From DATATB01 sp036268995 (GTDB taxonomy: Bacteria > Planctomycetota > Planctomycetia > Pirellulales > PNKZ01): 13,360 bases of DNA. The notes under the pieces are model-generated. The model was not told the DNA's origin and made no database searches. It worked only from the letters and a program-made list of their open reading frames with translations. A program made the position numbers and the translations under genes. Numbering within the stretch: position 1 is the first letter of the stretch; each line of letters begins with the position of its first letter. Positions 6,673 through 13,283 of the stretch are shown one piece after another. The stretch spans positions 1-13,360 of the forward strand of contig DATATB010000049.1 in NCBI GenBank assembly GCA_036268995.1, in the 5' to 3' direction.

Positions 6673-8757
6673 ATGAAACGGTTTTCCGCACTATTGATCC
6701 TGGGTGTGATGATGAACATGGCGGTTCCGCGGTTAGCACGCGGCGATGAAGGCATGTGGCTGTTCAACCGGCCGCCGCGCGAGCAATTGGCCAAGCGGTA
6801 TGACTTCCAGGTCACCGACGAATGGTTGAAGCACGTGCAGCACGCCAGCGTGCGCTTCAATAGTGGCGGCTCGGGCTCGTTTGTGTCGGGCCGCGGCCTG
6901 GTGATGACCAATCATCACGTGGGGGCCGATGCGCTGGCGAAGCTCAGTACGCCCGAGCGCGATTTGGTCAAAGACGGGTACCATGCCCGCAAGGCGGCCG
7001 ACGAGCTGAAGTGCGTCGACCTGGAGTTGAACGTGCTGATGGACATCGAGGATGTCACCGCGAAGGTGAATGCGGCGGTGCCGGCCGGCGCCGCTCCGAC
7101 CGAGGCTCAAAAGGCCCGGCAAGCGGTGATGAACACGATCGAAAAGCAGTCGCTCGACAAGACCGGCCTGCGTAGCGACGTGGTCACGCTGTATCAAGGC
7201 GGCCTGTATCATCTTTATCGCTATAAAAAGTACACCGACGTGCGGTTGGTGTTTGCCCCCGAGAAGTCGATCGCGTTTTTCGGCGGCGATCCCGACAATT
7301 TCGAATATCCGCGCTACGATCTGGATTGCTGCTTTTTCCGCGTCTACGAGGACGGCAAGCCGGTCGAGCACGACGATTATCTGCGCTTTAGCACGCACGG
7401 CCTGAGCGACGAGGAACTCGTTTTCGTCTCCGGCCATCCCGGCAAGACGGACCGGCAGAACACGTACGCGCACCTCTGTTTCTTGCGCGACCTGGGCTTA
7501 CCGCTGTCGATGAACAACATCCGGCGCCGCGAGGTCAACCTGCAAAGCTACAGCGAGCGGAGCTTGGAGAACGCGCGCCGCGGCGAGGACGAGTTGTTCA
7601 TGTATCAGAACACGCGCAAGGCGCGGCTGGGCGGTCTCGACGGCTTGCAGAACCCGCTGGTGATGCAGCCCAAGCTGGAGGCCGAACAGAAACTGCGGAA
7701 GCGCGTGGCCGCCGATACTAATTTGCAAAAGAAATACGGCGATGCCTGGGACCAGGTCGAGGCGGCGTTGGCGCTATGGCAGGGCATTTACGACGAGCAC
7801 TATCTGCTCGAACGGGCGATGGCGTTCAATAGCCAGTATTTCATGATCGCCCGCACGCTGGTGCGCCTGGCCGAAGAGTCGGAAAAGCCGAATGCCGAGC
7901 GGCTGCACGAGTATGCCGAGGCTGGGCTGGATTCGCTCAAGCAGGAGCTGTTTTCCACGGCACCCATCTATGCCGACCTGGAAACGGTCAAGCTGGCCGA
8001 TTCGCTCGGCTTTTTGATGGAGCTGCTGGGGGCCGAAAACGACCTGGTGCAAAAGATCATGGCCGGCAAAGGTCCGCAGGACCGCGCTGCGCAACTGACT
8101 GCCGGCAGCACGCTGGCCGACGTGGCCGTGCGCCGCACGCTGTTCGACGGCAATCTGGAAACGCTGCGCCAATCGCAAGACCCCATGATTCAGCTCGCCT
8201 TCGAGGTGGACGGCCCGTCGCGCAACGTGCGCAAGATTTACGACGAAAAAATCGAAGAGCCGATGCGCCAGGCTTACGCCAAGATTGCCCAGGCGCGCTT
8301 CGCCATCGAGGGCCAGAACACGTATCCCGACGCGACGTTCACGTTGCGGCTGGCTTTTGGGCAGGTGCGCGGCTACGACGAACTGGGCCGTACGTTGCCC
8401 CCGTGGACCGTGATGGGCGGCGCTTATGAGCACGCCAAAAAGCACGGCGACAAGGAGCCTTTCCTGCTGCCCGCCAGTTGGCGCAAGCACAAGGATGCGC
8501 TCGACCTGGATACGCCCTTCAATTTTGTCAGCACGGTCGACATCATCGGCGGCAACTCGGGCAGTCCGGTCATCAACCGCAAAGCCGAGGTAGTCGGCCT
8601 GATCTTCGACGGCAACCTTGAATCGCTGGTCTGGGACTTCGCTTATTCCGACGAAAAAGGCCGGGCGATTTCCGTCGACGTGCGGGCGATTCTCGAATCG
8701 CTCGACAAGATTTACGATGCCGGCGAACTGGCCCGGGAGCTGCGCGGCTCGGAGTGA
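6673..8757 (+). CDS. S46-family dipeptidyl peptidase (DPP7/DPP11-like), secreted
   Basis: This 694-residue serine peptidase of family S46 removes dipeptides from peptide N-termini in the periplasm or outside the cell. Residues 1-23 form a signal peptide (MKRFSALLILGVMM..., cut near LARG-DE), followed by the family's GMWLFNRPP. The catalytic triad is visible: H82 in LVMTNHHVG, an aspartate in FFGGDPDNFEYPR (D206 or D208, the latter more likely), and S629 in GGNSGSPV. G647, 18 residues after S629 (IFDGN), occupies the position that, as I recall, is glycine in DPP7 and arginine in DPP11, which suggests preference for hydrophobic rather than acidic residues. The length fits the roughly 700-residue family. 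The start is fixed by GGAGGT 9 bases upstream. It follows the OPT transporter and converges with a desaturase gene 12 bases further on, so no room is left for a dedicated terminator. Confidence 0.93.
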   Translation: MKRFSALLILGVMMNMAVPRLARGDEGMWLFNRPPREQLAKRYDFQVTDEWLKHVQHASVRFNSGGSGSFVSGRGLVMTNHHVGADALAKLSTPERDLVKDGYHARKAADELKCVDLELNVLMDIEDVTAKVNAAVPAGAAPTEAQKARQAVMNTIEKQSLDKTGLRSDVVTLYQGGLYHLYRYKKYTDVRLVFAPEKSIAFFGGDPDNFEYPRYDLDCCFFRVYEDGKPVEHDDYLRFSTHGLSDEELVFVSGHPGKTDRQNTYAHLCFLRDLGLPLSMNNIRRREVNLQSYSERSLENARRGEDELFMYQNTRKARLGGLDGLQNPLVMQPKLEAEQKLRKRVAADTNLQKKYGDAWDQVEAALALWQGIYDEHYLLERAMAFNSQYFMIARTLVRLAEESEKPNAERLHEYAEAGLDSLKQELFSTAPIYADLETVKLADSLGFLMELLGAENDLVQKIMAGKGPQDRAAQLTAGSTLADVAVRRTLFDGNLETLRQSQDPMIQLAFEVDGPSRNVRKIYDEKIEEPMRQAYAKIAQARFAIEGQNTYPDATFTLRLAFGQVRGYDELGRTLPPWTVMGGAYEHAKKHGDKEPFLLPASWRKHKDALDLDTPFNFVSTVDIIGGNSGSPVINRKAEVVGLIFDGNLESLVWDFAYSDEKGRAISVDVRAILESLDKIYDAGELARELRGSE

Positions 8758-8769
8758 TGGCCCCCGGAG

Positions 8770-9915
8770 TTACATCCGGCCCAGGCCCACGGACTGCGGT
8801 CCGCGGGGGGACTCGCCGGCGCCGCTGGCGGCTCCGGCCTCGCGGGCGTCGGCCCACAGCTCGGCGAGCACGTGCCAGCAGCTGCGATACACGGTCGCGT
8901 GGTAGGGCGACTCGGGCGGCAATTGCTGCATCAGCCGCCAATGGGCCCAAGCCAGGTTGTGGTACGGGAGCGTGGGCAGCATGTGGTGCAGGGCGTGATA
9001 ACGCAAGCCGAGCGGAAGAAACAGCGCGGTCACCGGGCCGAAACCCTTGATCGTCACCGAATCTTCGAGCTGCTGCTCGGGCGTCATTTCGTCGCCGCGG
9101 TTGCGGTAGTGGTGCGCCACCAGACTGCGGTTGTAGTTCAATCCCACGACCAGTACGGCCAAGACGTAGATCTCGACCAGCCGAGTCGGAGCATACACGC
9201 CCGCGACGACCACGGCCAGCATCACCACCGCGCGGACGAAGCAGGCCAGCTCGAGCGCGGCCCACACGCGGCGCGGCGCGCTGGGCGGAATCGTCAGCCG
9301 ATGCCGGAAGTTGATGACAAAGCTCGACGCATGTTCCAAAAACCAATTCCGCACGCGCGGGTGTACGAACGTCAGCGGGCTGAGCAGAAAGCGGACGAAG
9401 ATGCAGACCGGCAAAAGCGGCACTTGCGCGAGCAGCAGCAGGATGCGATACCCGGGCGAGCAGCCCAGCGGCAGGTACTGACCGTCGCGCTCGGTGCCGT
9501 AATGATCGGTTTTATGATGATCGACGTGGCTCTCAAGGAAAAATGACGGCATGAGCATTGGAATGCCGCAGAGCACGTTCCACGTAGCGCGGAACCAGGG
9601 CATCTCGTCGCCCACGTGCGCGACTTCGTGAATAAAGCAGCCCGCGCGATACAGCGCGAAGCCGCTAATGAGCAGATAAATGCTCTGCTCGAGCGAGAAC
9701 ACCGGGGCCCGCAGGTACGCGCTAGCAAAACCGTAAGCAATCGCTGCGGTCACGAGCAGGTCGACCCAGTAAACGTGCGGTTCGCGTGCAAAGCAGGGTT
9801 CCACGATCCGCCGTGCATCGGCAATCGAAAACACGGTGGACCCTGAAACGACCGGGACTGCCGAATCCGTGAGGATCTCCAGCTGTTTCGCGTCTTCTAG
9901 CTCGGTCGTCGACAT
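8770..9915 (-). CDS. Membrane fatty acid desaturase family protein
   Basis: This 381-residue integral membrane di-iron enzyme of the FA_desaturase family (PF00487) should introduce a double bond, or a hydroxyl group, into a lipid acyl chain. All three histidine boxes are present: HEVAH (96-100), HVDHH (130-134, then KTDH), and HALHH (307-311), with an extra HH at 268-269. Hydrophobic stretches near 50-70, 75-95, 112-128, 155-180 and 222-265 fit the four-helix pattern of the family. The N-terminal 40 residues and the C-terminal tail after about 355 (glycine, alanine and serine rich) are soluble and look variable. The precise substrate is not evident; sterol, carotenoid and sphingolipid branches share these boxes. 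Its ATG at 9915 has no strong ribosome binding site. The gene converges with the S46 peptidase and lies downstream of a reductase gene on the same strand. Confidence 0.88.
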   Translation of the reverse strand: MSTTELEDAKQLEILTDSAVPVVSGSTVFSIADARRIVEPCFAREPHVYWVDLLVTAAIAYGFASAYLRAPVFSLEQSIYLLISGFALYRAGCFIHEVAHVGDEMPWFRATWNVLCGIPMLMPSFFLESHVDHHKTDHYGTERDGQYLPLGCSPGYRILLLLAQVPLLPVCIFVRFLLSPLTFVHPRVRNWFLEHASSFVINFRHRLTIPPSAPRRVWAALELACFVRAVVMLAVVVAGVYAPTRLVEIYVLAVLVVGLNYNRSLVAHHYRNRGDEMTPEQQLEDSVTIKGFGPVTALFLPLGLRYHALHHMLPTLPYHNLAWAHWRLMQQLPPESPYHATVYRSCWHVLAELWADAREAGAASGAGESPRGPQSVGLGRM

Positions 9916-10013
9916 GGGGCTTCAAGCTGGCCAAAAAGGAAGGGGCTTGGCGGTGTTAAAAGGGAGCACCCTGGAAGACTTTCCGGGTATCGTAATTCTA
10001 GCACATCGGGTAG

Positions 10014-10043
10014 ATGCTAGCGACTACGTAGTCTGCGCGTCAA
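10014..10043 (-). promoter_or_regulatory. Candidate promoter of the desaturase gene with a palindrome in its spacer
   Basis: Reading the minus strand, TTGACG (10043-10038) matches the -35 consensus in 5 of 6 bases. TAGCAT (10019-10014) matches the -10 in 4 of 6, with an 18-base spacer. The spacer holds the perfect 12-base palindrome GACTACGTAGTC (10022-10033), a possible repressor operator. The start codon lies about 100 bases downstream. CTAGCA (9998-10003) and TGCTAG (10015-10020) form a further inverted repeat just downstream. No binding protein is known. Confidence 0.4.
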
Positions 10044-10077
10044 GTTTCGCGTAAGGAATTCGCCCGTCACGGTTTGC

Positions 10078-10097
10078 ATCGTGCGAGAGCGCACGAT
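10078..10097. other. Perfect 8-bp hairpin between reductase and desaturase genes
   Basis: ATCGTGCG (10078-10085) and CGCACGAT (10090-10097) form a perfect 8-bp stem with the 4-base loop AGAG. It lies 70 bases downstream of the reductase stop codon on the minus strand and could end that transcript, but no T-run follows on either strand. It could equally be a protein-binding site upstream of the desaturase promoter. Confidence 0.5.
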
Positions 10098-10167
10098 TGT
10101 TACCAGACAAACAGGGGGCAAGCGAGCTCTGCCCTCGGCGCCAGATAACCAGGGTTTTACTGCCTGT

Positions 10168-10905
10168 TCAGGCGTAGTCCTGGGTCGTCGGCTTAATGAT
10201 CAGTTCACCGACGTGTGCCCGCGGCGGCAGGCAGGCGATCATCAGCGCGGCGGCCGCCACATCTTCGCCCTGCAGCATGCGAGCGCGATGCTCGTCGGAG
10301 ACCGGCGTGGGGCGCTGCTCGAGAATGGGCGTGTCGACTTCGCCCGGATAGATGTTCGAAATCCGGATGCCGTAGCGGCTTTCTTCCAGGGCGGCCGTAA
10401 TTCCCAGGGCGGTTATGGCGAATTTCGCGGCGCTATAGCCGACGCCGCCCAAGAGCGACGCCCGTTTGCCGGAGGTCGACGAGATATTCACGATCAGGCC
10501 ATCGCGGCGCTGGCGCATTTGCGGCAGCACGGTCCGCATGCAATAAAAGGCCCCGGTGGCATTGATCCGCAGCAACGAGTCCCAATCCTCGGGCGAAGTC
10601 TCGGCCATCGTGCGTTTGATCACGTTGATGCCGGCCGAATTGACCAGGATGTCGATGTGGCCGAGTTGCTGGTTGGCCCAAGCAAACAGCCGTTCGACGC
10701 TGGCCAGCTCGCCGACGTCGACCGGGTGAAACAAGATGCTCGGCTGGCCGGTGAACTGAGCCACCGCCTGACGCAGCTTGTCCTCGCTGCGGCCGGCAAT
10801 GGCCACCCGGCAGCCTTCGCGGGCAAAAGCCTCGGCAATGGCCCAGCCAATGCCCGTCGCCCCGCCGGTGACCACCGCCGTTTTGCCCGTCAGCTTGCCT
10901 GCCAT
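10168..10905 (-). CDS. Short-chain dehydrogenase/reductase (classical SDR)
   Basis: This 245-residue cytoplasmic NAD(P)-dependent oxidoreductase has the full set of classical SDR features: the cofactor motif TGGATGIG (13-20), NSAG (89-92), catalytic N115, a serine in NISSTS (S143 most likely), Y157 and K161 in GYSAAK, and the PG motif (IYPGEVDTP) after strand 6. R39 in AGRS, at the end of the second strand, suggests NADP(H) rather than NAD(H). The active-site serine to tyrosine distance looks one residue longer than the usual 13, as seen in some relatives. The substrate cannot be told from sequence. AAAGG (10914-10918) lies 8 bases upstream of the ATG at 10905 and supports the start. The gene is divergent from the broken sulfatase gene and lies upstream of the desaturase, with 252 bases between them, so a shared transcript is uncertain. 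Confidence 0.92.
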   Translation of the reverse strand: MAGKLTGKTAVVTGGATGIGWAIAEAFAREGCRVAIAGRSEDKLRQAVAQFTGQPSILFHPVDVGELASVERLFAWANQQLGHIDILVNSAGINVIKRTMAETSPEDWDSLLRINATGAFYCMRTVLPQMRQRRDGLIVNISSTSGKRASLLGGVGYSAAKFAITALGITAALEESRYGIRISNIYPGEVDTPILEQRPTPVSDEHRARMLQGEDVAAAALMIACLPPRAHVGELIIKPTTQDYA

Positions 10906-11003
10906 GCCGAGTACCTTTCAATCAGCCGAATCGAATCGAACCTTTGCGACGCATCCGGCCCCGTTTTATCCGCCGCCGGCGCCGCGATAAAGGGGGCCGC
11001 GGC

Positions 11004-11024
11004 CGGTCCGGACCGATAAATCGG
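11004..11024. promoter_or_regulatory. Overlapping inverted repeats in the divergent reductase/sulfatase region
   Basis: CGGTCCGGACCG (11004-11015) is a perfect 12-base palindrome. CCGAT and ATCGG (11013-11024) form a second inverted repeat that shares its edge. TAAAAT (11035-11040), a good -10 match reading toward the sulfatase, lies about 20 bases downstream, so the palindrome would cover the -35 position. An operator or activator site is possible. Part of this DNA is extremely GC-rich, where such palindromes also arise by chance. Confidence 0.35.
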
Positions 11025-11135
11025 GTTTCGACTTTAAAATTATTGCCGTGACTTGTGCGTCTATTTCTTGTTGTCCAGACGCGCGGGCATTCGCCTACAG
11101 CACCGACCCACGGACTCTCAGAGGAACGAACCACC

Positions 11136-11429
11136 ATGAACGGTTCTACCAGTCCCTGCTCTGCCTTGGGCGGCACGGGCCGCATGCGCTTGGCCTGGGC
11201 AGCATATTGCATGGCCCTTTTGCCCGTCTGCGTGTTGCTGGCCGCGCCGCGGCCCATCGTGGCCGCGAGCGAGCGTCCCAACGTCGTATTCATCCTTGCC
11301 GACGATAAGTATTTGCCGTCGGACCAAAACGACTGCGTTTGCCGCGATTTTGGGGGTTTATTGGGATATTCGGCCACACTTTGGATTAATGCGGATTGCG
11401 GGCGATTTCTGGCGATTGGAGATAATTAA
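11136..11429 (+). pseudogene. Sulfatase, N-terminal fragment cut by a transposon insertion
   Basis: The frame starts at ATG 11136 with GAGGA (11121-11125) 10 bases upstream. It encodes a long signal peptide (hydrophobic core WAAYCMALLPVCVLLAA, cut near IVAA) and then SERPNVVFILADD, the first conserved strand of type I sulfatases, whose DD pair binds the active-site calcium. After ADDKY, at about 11304-11315, the sequence no longer resembles a sulfatase, and the frame runs through AT-richer foreign DNA to a stop at 11427-11429. The CxPxR/CxAxR formylglycine site and the remaining 400 or so residues are missing here. The rest of the gene presumably lies beyond the inserted elements, past the end of the window. 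The intact enzyme would have been secreted to remove sulfate esters, probably from polysaccharides. As it stands it is not functional. Confidence 0.8.
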
Positions 11430-12841
11430 CTACACATTGCTACAGCCCTGTCGGGCCTCGTGCGCTGTAGTCGGAGGACATAAACTCCGCGGCGACAGAG
11501 AATCTAAGCCACGTGGAACCCGCGCGATGATGAAGCCAGTGATTGGTCTGTCTGGAAAATACATCGCCCTGCCGCGCGGCTGGACAAGCCACGTAAAATC
11601 GGCCGTGTTGCACGCCGCCGCGCTGGCCCAGTGCGCGCTGCTCGAAGCCTCCGGCAGAGCCAACTCAACCACCGCAACCATCGCCCGGCTACAGGGCGAG
11701 ATCTCGCGGTTGCGCGAACAGATGCAAATCAAGGACGCTCGCACGGCGCGCATCGAACCGCATCGGCGGCCGCATTATCCACCGCAAGAACGCCTGGTGA
11801 TCCTCGAAATGCGGGCAGCCTGCGGCTGGTCACTGGAGCGCACAGCACGCGAATTTCTGGTCACGGCGGCGACCGTCGCCGAGTGGGTTCGCCGCGTCGA
11901 CGAGCAAGGTCCCGAAGCGCTGCTCCAGCTTCCCGAGCCGGTCAATAAGTTTCCCGAGTTCGTCGGCTACCTCGTGCGGCGGCTCAAAACGCTTTGTCCG
12001 ACGCTGGGAAAACGCAAGGCGGCCGAGATCCTCACCCGCGCCGGCCTGCACCTCAGCGCCAGCAGCGTCGCGCGAATGCTGGCCGCCAAGCCGCCGATCG
12101 CTCCACCCGCGCCACGGCACGAAGCGCAACCACCTCCGCGCGCCGTCACGGCCAAGCGGCCCAACCACGTCTGGCACGTCGATCTCACCGTCGTGCCGAT
12201 AATGCAGGGCTTTTGGTGCCCGTGGTTGCCCAACGCGCTGCCGCAATGCTGGCCGTTCTGCTGGTGGGTGGCCATGGTGGTCGATCACTTTTCTCGCCGC
12301 TTGATGGGCACTGCAATCTTTTACAAACAACCCAGTTCAGAACAAGTCCGCGCCCTGCTCGGCTGCACGATCCGCAACGCCGGCGCCGCGCCGAAATATC
12401 TCATCTGTGACAAAGGCGTGCAGTTCTGGTGCGCGGGCTTTAAAAGTTGGTGCCGGCGGCGCGGCATCAAGCCCCGCTATGGAGCCATCGGCAAAAAAGG
12501 CAGCATCGCCGTGATCGAGCGCTGCATCCTGACCATCAAGCAACTGCTGGCCTGCCTGCCGGTCGTGCCGCAATGGCGACCGGCCTTCAACCGCGAGTTA
12601 ACTCTGCTCGTCCAGTGGTACAACGAGCACCGCCCGCACGAAACCCTGCGAGCTAAGACACCCAACGAAGCCTATCACCACCGTTTCCCGGCCTGCCGAA
12701 CGCCGCGGCACGAGCCGCGATCGCGCTGGCCGCGTGGGTCGCCTTGCGCCCGGCCGTGGGCGCTGGTCCGCGGTGCGCTCGGCGCACGACTGGAACTCGA
12801 AGTTGACTTCCTCATGGGCCGCAAGCACCTTCCGATCGTAC
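11305..12841 (+). mobile_element. Integrase-type (rve) transposable element inserted in the sulfatase gene, itself interrupted
   Basis: The left limit is set only by where sulfatase coding similarity stops (about 11304-11320). The right end is not in the window, because an IS66 element interrupts this element at about 12842. It carries one transposase gene behind a leader of about 200 bases that is AT-richer than its surroundings and contains two small stem-loops. No terminal inverted repeat or target duplication can be confirmed without the other end. Confidence 0.65.
11440..11489 (+). other. Two consecutive stem-loops in the transposase leader
   Basis: CTACAGC (11440-11446) pairs with GCTGTAG (11464-11470). 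Inside its 17-base loop, GCCC/GGGC (11445-11456) could form a competing hairpin. CGGAG (11472-11476) pairs with CTCCG (11485-11489) across an 8-base loop. Such structures in insertion sequence leaders can limit transposase translation or mark transposase binding. The role here is inference. Confidence 0.4.
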
Positions 12842-12870
12842 GTAAGCGTCCGGTCCGCCCCGTCTTGTAG
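11527..12870 (+). CDS. DD(35)E transposase with rve integrase core, C-terminus altered by IS66 insertion
   Basis: This protein of 447 residues is the transposase of the element inserted in the sulfatase gene. Residues near 45-70 (TATIARLQGEISRLREQMQ) form a short coiled coil. A helix-turn-helix region follows at about 83-190 (ERLVILEMRAACGWSLERTARE, then a second HTH-like part). The rve catalytic core has D219 (WHVDLT), D295 (ICDKGVQF) and E331 (AVIERCILTIK), giving the exact 35-residue D-E spacing. Between the first and second core strands there is a tryptophan, proline and cysteine rich insert (GFWCPWLPNALPQCWPFCWW). The YNEHRPHETL motif near 370 is typical of integrase-core transposases. 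The last ten codons or so lie inside the left end of IS66, so the native C-terminus after HLPIV has been replaced. The ATG at 11527 (or 11530) is chosen because upstream codons lack family character; the ribosome binding site is weak. Confidence 0.85.
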   Translation: MMKPVIGLSGKYIALPRGWTSHVKSAVLHAAALAQCALLEASGRANSTTATIARLQGEISRLREQMQIKDARTARIEPHRRPHYPPQERLVILEMRAACGWSLERTAREFLVTAATVAEWVRRVDEQGPEALLQLPEPVNKFPEFVGYLVRRLKTLCPTLGKRKAAEILTRAGLHLSASSVARMLAAKPPIAPPAPRHEAQPPPRAVTAKRPNHVWHVDLTVVPIMQGFWCPWLPNALPQCWPFCWWVAMVVDHFSRRLMGTAIFYKQPSSEQVRALLGCTIRNAGAAPKYLICDKGVQFWCAGFKSWCRRRGIKPRYGAIGKKGSIAVIERCILTIKQLLACLPVVPQWRPAFNRELTLLVQWYNEHRPHETLRAKTPNEAYHHRFPACRTPRHEPRSRWPRGSPCARPWALVRGALGARLELEVDFLMGRKHLPIVRKRPVRPVL

Positions 12871-12920
12871 CGGTGGATAACCTGAAGTCGTCATGACCGA
12901 CGAATTTCAGGAGCACTGCA

Positions 12921-13283
12921 ATGAGCAAGTCGAACGGCAAGTCTCGGGGGCCGGGCCGTGCTGCGGAGAAGCAGCAATTCTGGCGAGGGGTCATCGCTGG
13001 TTTCGATCCGCAGCGTTCTACCGTTCGACGGTGGTGTTCCGATCATGGAGTGTCGGAACCGTCGTTTTACGCCTGGCGGCGTGAACTCCGGCGACGCGAT
13101 CGGGCAGCGACCAAGCGGGCTTCGGTGCGGATGGTCCCCGTGCGGATCGCGCCCACGCCCACGTCGCTCGTTGAGCCAGGGGCCGCGGGCGTGGTGATCG
13201 CGTTGGGCAATGGACTGTGCTTACGCGTGTCGCTGGATCAATTGTCCGCCGTGCTGGACGTGCTGGAGTCGCGAGCATGTTGA
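12921..13283 (+). CDS. tnpA: IS66 accessory protein TnpA
   Basis: This 120-residue protein matches the first gene of IS66 elements. The N-terminal half is a helix-turn-helix of the transposase-8/IS66 kind, with the recognisable run GVSEPSFYAWRRELRRRD (about 44-61). The C-terminal half has the short conserved tail around ALGNGLCLRVSLDQLSAVLDVLE. It probably binds element DNA or regulates transposition; its exact role in IS66 is not settled. AGGAG (12909-12913) lies 7 bases before the ATG at 12921 and fixes the start. Its stop overlaps the tnpB start by 7 bases, the usual translational coupling in this family. The gene appears intact. Confidence 0.88.
   Translation: MSKSNGKSRGPGRAAEKQQFWRGVIAGFDPQRSTVRRWCSDHGVSEPSFYAWRRELRRRDRAATKRASVRMVPVRIAPTPTSLVEPGAAGVVIALGNGLCLRVSLDQLSAVLDVLESRAC

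Noticed and set aside
8790..8803. Hairpin CGGAC-TGCG-GTCCG as a terminator for the S46 gene
   Set aside because: The stem is only 5 bp, no T-run follows, and it lies inside the desaturase coding end. It is too weak to call.
8573..9346. Second minus-strand frame across the desaturase and the end of the S46 gene
   Set aside because: It is out of frame with the desaturase, whose three histidine boxes identify the true frame.
10081..11019. Plus-strand open frame of 312 codons opposite the reductase
   Set aside because: The minus-strand SDR has all catalytic motifs and a ribosome binding site. The plus frame shows none and lacks a plausible start signal.
11312..11344. TTTGCCG direct repeat (11312 and 11338) as a target duplication of the insertion
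   Set aside because: Both copies lie on the same side of the element, so they cannot be the two flanks of one insertion.
11296..11526. Upstream part of the transposase frame, possibly a sulfatase-transposase fusion
   Set aside because: The sulfatase and transposase lie in different frames. The stretch spans the insertion point and has no conserved protein features.
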